Assembly (NCBI RefSeq): GCF_039649665.1
Contig: NZ_JBDJAW010000029.1
Coordinates: forward strand, 33,412-97,411
Reading direction: 5' to 3'
Origin: Microbispora sp. ZYX-F-249
GTDB taxonomy: Bacteria; Actinomycetota; Actinomycetes; Streptosporangiales; Streptosporangiaceae
Length of the DNA stretch: 64,000 nucleotides
Shown here piece after piece: positions 60,446 to 64,000 of this stretch. The position numbers and the translations under genes were made by a program. The notes under the pieces are model-generated. The model worked only from the letters and a program-made list of their open reading frames with translations, ran no database searches and had not been told where the DNA came from. Each line of letters opens with the position of its first letter. The first letter of the stretch is position 1.

Positions 60446-62101
60446 CTAAAGGGCTTTCAGGAACCGCGCGGCGATGGGCACGGCGGCGCCACGGCCGGTG
60501 CCGCCGTGCTCGACGAACACGGCGAAGGCGAGGTCGCCCCGATAACCGATGAACCAGGCGTGGTCCTGCCCGCCCTGCCAGTCCTCGGCGGTGCCGGTCT
60601 TGCCCGCGACCCCCTGGGGCAGCTCCGACCCGGCGGCGGTCCCGTCGACCGTGACCGCGCTCATCAGCGAACGCAGTCCCTCCGCCACGTTGGACGGCAG
60701 AGGCACGCTCTGCGGCAGCTCCCCCTGCGACGCCTCGTCCGCCAGCGGGCGAGCCGGCCGCCACTCGCCGCTCTCCACGGCGGCGGCGACCAGCGCCATG
60801 CACAGCGGGGTCGCCTCGACCGTGCCCTGGCCGAATGAGTCCTCCGCGAGCGCGTCCGGGTTCTCCGGCCGCCGCAGGCTGCCGCACGTGCTCGTGCCGC
60901 CGCTCTCCCCCGGCACCCCGAAGCCGAACGCCCTGGCCTGGTCGACCAGCGTGTCGCCGCTCAGCCGCTCGATCGTCAGCCGGGCGAACGTGGTGTTGCA
61001 CGACAGGGCGAACGCCTGCCGCAGCGTCACCGTCCCGTGGTTCTCGTTGCGGTAGTTGGGGATCGACCGGTGCATCGGGATCTGGTAGGCCGCCGGGCAG
61101 TCCACCGTGCTGTCCGGGGACAGCCCGTTGCCGAGCAGCGCCGCCGCCGTGATCGTCTTGAACGTCGAGCCGGGTGCGTACTTGCGCTCGAACGCCCCGC
61201 GGCCGCCCAGGCGGTCGGCGACCGCGAGGATCTCCCCCGTCGACGACCGCACGGCCACGATGGCGCCGCGCTGCACGCCGTCGAGCGCCCGGGCCGCCGC
61301 GGCCTGCGTCGCGTAGTCGATCGTGGTCCGTACGCCGGCCGGCCGCTTGTCCGGCTTGTAGGACAGGACGGTCTTCGACGGCAGGCCCGGATTGTCGACC
61401 TCGAGCGTCCACCCCACGGCCACGCCCGTCGCGGGCGCCACTCCCTGGTCCACCAGGTTCTGGAGGTACGCCTCGGCGCCCGAGTTGCGCGGGAACTCCC
61501 GCCCGCCCCTGGTCACCGGCTGCAGCGGTCCCACCTCCGGCGCGGTCCTGACGAGACTGCCGCCCGGCTGGATCTCCGGATGCAGGACCGACGGCGTCCA
61601 GAGCACCTTCCAGGTGAGGTCCCGCACGGCGAGATGCAGGCTGGAGTCGAAGCGCCAGGTGCCGGCGTCCTGCTCGTCCCGCTCCTGTGTGAACGGGATC
61701 TCGGCCGTCTCGTCCCCGGTGCGGACCATGTCGCCGACCGCGATCCGCAGCGAGCGGGACAGAGCGGCGTCCTCGAACGCGCGGTGCTGGTCCGCGAAGT
61801 CGCCGGGGGGCTCGTCGACCAGGTCGCGCATGGCGTCGTAGTCGCCCTTGACCCAGGCCTGGAAATAGGCGGCGGCCGTCTCGTCCGGAGAGCCTTCCGG
61901 GGAGCCTGCGGGGGACGGCTCGGGACTCGACTCGGGGCGAAGCTGAAGCGTCTGCGGGCCGGCGGGAGCGAGTGTCCCCCGCGGCGCGGCGACGAAGTCC
62001 GAGTCGGTCCCCTGCCTGCCGGAGACAATGAGTCCGACAACGCCGAAGACGAAGATGGCCGCGGCGACCATGACGAGGGCGAGCAGGGCCCTGTTCCGCA
62101 T
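60446..62101 (-). CDS. Penicillin-binding protein (class B transpeptidase with MecA_N-like domain)
   Basis: The 551-residue protein has an N-terminal membrane anchor (about 5-28), a Ser/Pro/Glu linker, an NTF2/MecA_N-like domain (about 72-190), a dimerisation region and a transpeptidase domain. Motifs are Ser312-Thr-Phe-Lys315, Ser367-Cys-Asn369 and Lys501-Thr-Gly503. It cross-links peptidoglycan and is a beta-lactam target. The SCN form of the second motif is slightly unusual (SSN or SCN occur). It is divergent from the spermidine-synthase-like gene. Confidence 0.92.
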   Translation of the reverse strand: MRNRALLALVMVAAAIFVFGVVGLIVSGRQGTDSDFVAAPRGTLAPAGPQTLQLRPESSPEPSPAGSPEGSPDETAAAYFQAWVKGDYDAMRDLVDEPPGDFADQHRAFEDAALSRSLRIAVGDMVRTGDETAEIPFTQERDEQDAGTWRFDSSLHLAVRDLTWKVLWTPSVLHPEIQPGGSLVRTAPEVGPLQPVTRGGREFPRNSGAEAYLQNLVDQGVAPATGVAVGWTLEVDNPGLPSKTVLSYKPDKRPAGVRTTIDYATQAAAARALDGVQRGAIVAVRSSTGEILAVADRLGGRGAFERKYAPGSTFKTITAAALLGNGLSPDSTVDCPAAYQIPMHRSIPNYRNENHGTVTLRQAFALSCNTTFARLTIERLSGDTLVDQARAFGFGVPGESGGTSTCGSLRRPENPDALAEDSFGQGTVEATPLCMALVAAAVESGEWRPARPLADEASQGELPQSVPLPSNVAEGLRSLMSAVTVDGTAAGSELPQGVAGKTGTAEDWQGGQDHAWFIGYRGDLAFAVFVEHGGTGRGAAVPIAARFLKAL

Positions 62102-62133
62102 ACGGTTCTCATATCACGCGAAAGGAGTCATAG

Positions 62134-62976
62134 GTGGCAAGGAGCAGAGAACCGTTGCCAGGCCGCTACCCGGTGACCTTCGGCGAGGTGGAGCTCCTGC
62201 GCGATCTCGACCGGCCGGACGGATGGATGCTGATCAGGGACGGCGTCCCCCAGTCGTACGTGGACCTGACCGATCCCACCTATCTGGACTTCTCCTACAC
62301 CCAGCTCATGGCGAGCGTGATCGACTGCCTGCCCGATGGCCCGCTCGACGCCGTCCACATCGGTGGCGGAGCCTGCACGATCCCGCGCTACGTCTCCGCC
62401 CGGCGGCCCGGTTCCCGGCACATCGTCGTGGAGCCGGACGCCGCACTGGTCCAGCTCGTGCGCGACCAGCTCAGCCTCAAGTCGGTGCCCCGGCTGAAAG
62501 TCCGGGTCGTGGGCGGCCGCGCGGCGATGGCGGACCTCGGGGACGACTCGGCCGACCTCTTCGTGCTCGACGCGTTCACGGGGGCGACGATGCCCGTCGA
62601 GCTGGCGACCGTCCAGTACATGGCGGAGATCGCGCGCGTACTGCGTCCCTCCGGCACGGCGCTGATCAACGTGGCGGACGGCAAGGGCCTGCCCTTCGTC
62701 AAGCGGGTCGCCTCCACGGTGAGCCGCGTCTTCCCGCACGTCGCGCTGCTTGCCGAGCCCGGCATCCTGCGCGGGCGCAGGTTCGGCAACGTCATCCTGG
62801 CGGCCTCGCCCGGCGATCTGCCGATCGAGGGACTGACCAGGAAGGCGGCCGGCGGCCTCACGCAGGCCAGGTGCGTGGCCGACGAGGACCTCACCCGGCT
62901 GGTCGCGGGGGCCGCCCCCATCCGCGACGGCGACGCCGTCCTCTCCCCCGTCCCCCCGCCCGGCCTGTTCGAGTAG
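62134..62976 (+). CDS. Spermidine-synthase-like methyltransferase-fold protein
   Basis: The 280-residue protein has the Rossmann nucleotide-binding signature AVHIGGGACTIPRYV, acidic loop HIVVEPDAALVQLV, and DLFVLDAFTGATMP, as in the actinobacterial spermidine-synthase-like group. The substrate is unknown. GTG 62134 follows AAAGGAG. It is followed 9 bases later by an APH-like kinase and probably co-transcribed. Confidence 0.85.
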   Translation: MARSREPLPGRYPVTFGEVELLRDLDRPDGWMLIRDGVPQSYVDLTDPTYLDFSYTQLMASVIDCLPDGPLDAVHIGGGACTIPRYVSARRPGSRHIVVEPDAALVQLVRDQLSLKSVPRLKVRVVGGRAAMADLGDDSADLFVLDAFTGATMPVELATVQYMAEIARVLRPSGTALINVADGKGLPFVKRVASTVSRVFPHVALLAEPGILRGRRFGNVILAASPGDLPIEGLTRKAAGGLTQARCVADEDLTRLVAGAAPIRDGDAVLSPVPPPGLFE

Positions 62977-62985
62977 CCTGCGCCG

Positions 62986-63864
62986 ATGGAGATCATCCAG
63001 GCGAATCGCGCGCTGCTGAGCCGGCTTCTGCCGGACGCCGAGCCGGACGACCTCATCGTCCGCCACGGGCAGTTCCACCAGGTGGTGATCGGCGCGGACC
63101 GTGTCGTGTGCCTGCCTCGCACGGCAGCGGCGGCCGCCCGGCTGCCGTACAGGGCCGCTGTCCTGCGCCTGCTCGCCGGGCTCGACCTCGGCTTCGCCAC
63201 GCCTCGGCCGCTGGCGGAGGGCGGCGAGCACGGCACGGACGAGCCGCCGTTTCTCGTCCTCAGCCGCGTGCCCGGAGCCCCGCTGGAGGCCGCCGCACTC
63301 GACAATCCCCGGGTGGCCGAGGCCGCGGCGGCGCAGTACGTCACGCTCCTGACCGAACTGGCCAGGAACGGCGCTGAGGCAGGCCGTGCGGGGAAGAAGG
63401 TGCGTGCGACCCTGCCGGCACCCCAGGAAGATCGGTGGCGACGGTTCGCAGCGGACGTCCGCTCCGAACTGTTCGGGCTCATGTCCGGGGAGGGGCGCCA
63501 ACGAGCCGAGCAGGAACTCGCGGCACTCGACCGCCTTCCTCACCTCGCCCACGCGCTGGTGCACGGTGATCTCGGCGCCGAGAACGTCCTGTGGGAGTGC
63601 CACGACGGACTGCCTGTGCTCACCGCCGTGATCGACTGGGATGAGGTCACGATCGGCGATCCCGCCGAGGACCTGGCGGCCGTCGACGCCAGCTACGGCA
63701 CGCGTTTCCTGCATCGGGTGCTCGAACTGGGCGGCTGGTCGGACAGCACGATGACCACCCGCATCGCCGCGATTCGCGCCACCTTCGCCCTGCAGCAGGC
63801 CCTGTCCGCGCAGCGGGACGGCGACGACGCGCAACTGGCGGACGGCCTGACCGGCTACCGCTGA
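62986..63864 (+). CDS. Aminoglycoside phosphotransferase (APH)-family kinase
   Basis: The 292-residue protein has an N-terminal ATP-binding lobe (VVIGADRVVCLPR), catalytic loop HALVHGDLGAENVLWE (HGDxxxxN) and the metal site AVIDWDEVTIGDPAEDLA. The substrate is unknown. It is the second APH-like kinase in the window and not closely similar to the one at 18705-19628. Confidence 0.85.
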   Translation: MEIIQANRALLSRLLPDAEPDDLIVRHGQFHQVVIGADRVVCLPRTAAAAARLPYRAAVLRLLAGLDLGFATPRPLAEGGEHGTDEPPFLVLSRVPGAPLEAAALDNPRVAEAAAAQYVTLLTELARNGAEAGRAGKKVRATLPAPQEDRWRRFAADVRSELFGLMSGEGRQRAEQELAALDRLPHLAHALVHGDLGAENVLWECHDGLPVLTAVIDWDEVTIGDPAEDLAAVDASYGTRFLHRVLELGGWSDSTMTTRIAAIRATFALQQALSAQRDGDDAQLADGLTGYR

Positions 63865-63944
63865 CTCCATCCCGGAGCGATCGCTGTGATCACAGCATCC
63901 CCTTCCTCCCGTCGTGGTCGTCATTCCCGCACCCGCCTGGTCCG

Positions 63945-64000
63945 GGCCGGGTGGTCCGGGCTGGGCGGGCCGGGTGGTCCGGGCTGGGCGGGCCGGGTGG
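63945..64000. repeat. 23-bp tandem repeat running off the window end
   Basis: Two exact 23-bp units at 63945-63967 and 63968-63990, each starting GGCCGGGTGGTCC, are followed by the beginning of a third (63991-64000). Partial matches to the unit begin at about 63938. The array continues beyond the window, so its size is unknown. Confidence 0.8.

Overview
The window is very GC-rich DNA in which nearly every antisense frame stays open. It carries typical actinobacterial genes: an ergothioneine operon, an AfsR/SARP-type regulator, PASTA-less Ser/Thr kinases with TM anchors, Orn, WD-like secreted proteins, frequent GTG/TTG starts and 4-bp GTGA/ATGA overlaps. The overall style (GTACGG-rich codons, CelR-type cellulase operator, substrate-binding/VWA protein, MocR/PNPOx pair) suggests a filamentous actinomycete, most likely Streptosporangiaceae or close to it. 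That placement is inference; no rRNA is present. I see no phage, IS element, CRISPR array or rRNA operon, and no gap over 300 bases without a feature.

Layout. 1-1.7 kb: tail of a probable membrane protein and a sensor kinase. 1.73-2.0 kb: a striking six-unit, 53-bp-period array arranged as a large dyad. 2.0-6.1 kb: egtABCD on the minus strand (ergothioneine). 6.2-10.1 kb: membrane protein, divergent DesK/NarL two-component pair, dapD, small membrane protein. 10.1-18.5 kb: secreted GH6 cellulase with its CelR-type operator, malate dehydrogenase, flavoprotein disulfide reductase-like protein, secreted beta-propeller-like protein, DUF998 membrane protein, GH13 enzyme, cold-shock protein. 18.7-22.6 kb: APH-like kinase, HTH/TPR regulator, small proteins, double DUF427 protein. 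22.7-27.7 kb: an unusual set consisting of a divergent CysRS paralogue with altered HIGH and KMSKS signatures, a 31-codon ORF with a near-perfect Shine-Dalgarno, a GT4 glycosyltransferase, a PIG-L deacetylase and a flippase-like membrane protein. 27.8-31.2 kb: large SARP/AAA/TPR regulator. 31.4-40.1 kb: VTT/DedA-like protein, D,D-carboxypeptidase, SpoU methyltransferase, substrate-binding/VWA protein, a membrane-anchored sigma-factor-like gene broken by a C8 tract, a cell-wall hydrolase-like protein, and a MocR regulator divergent from a PNPOx-like protein.

40.1-46.5 kb: two tandem receptor Ser/Thr kinases, a membrane pseudokinase and a DUF2510 membrane protein, probably one envelope-signalling module. 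46.6-47.4 kb: orn and tRNA-His with a terminator. 47.4-53.5 kb: PadR regulator with translationally coupled MacB-type ABC transporter, then a secreted Ntn acylase and a one-domain LuxR protein. 53.5-60.4 kb: amino acid/amine metabolism (lysine 6-aminotransferase, APC permease, amidohydrolase, TetR, a second aminotransferase, Lrp). 60.4-64 kb: PBP2-like transpeptidase, spermidine-synthase-like protein, APH-like kinase, and the start of a 23-bp tandem repeat that runs off the end.

The best candidates for something undescribed are the 53-bp dyad array, the CysRS-like/peptide/GT/PIG-L/flippase set, and the kinase-kinase-pseudokinase module.
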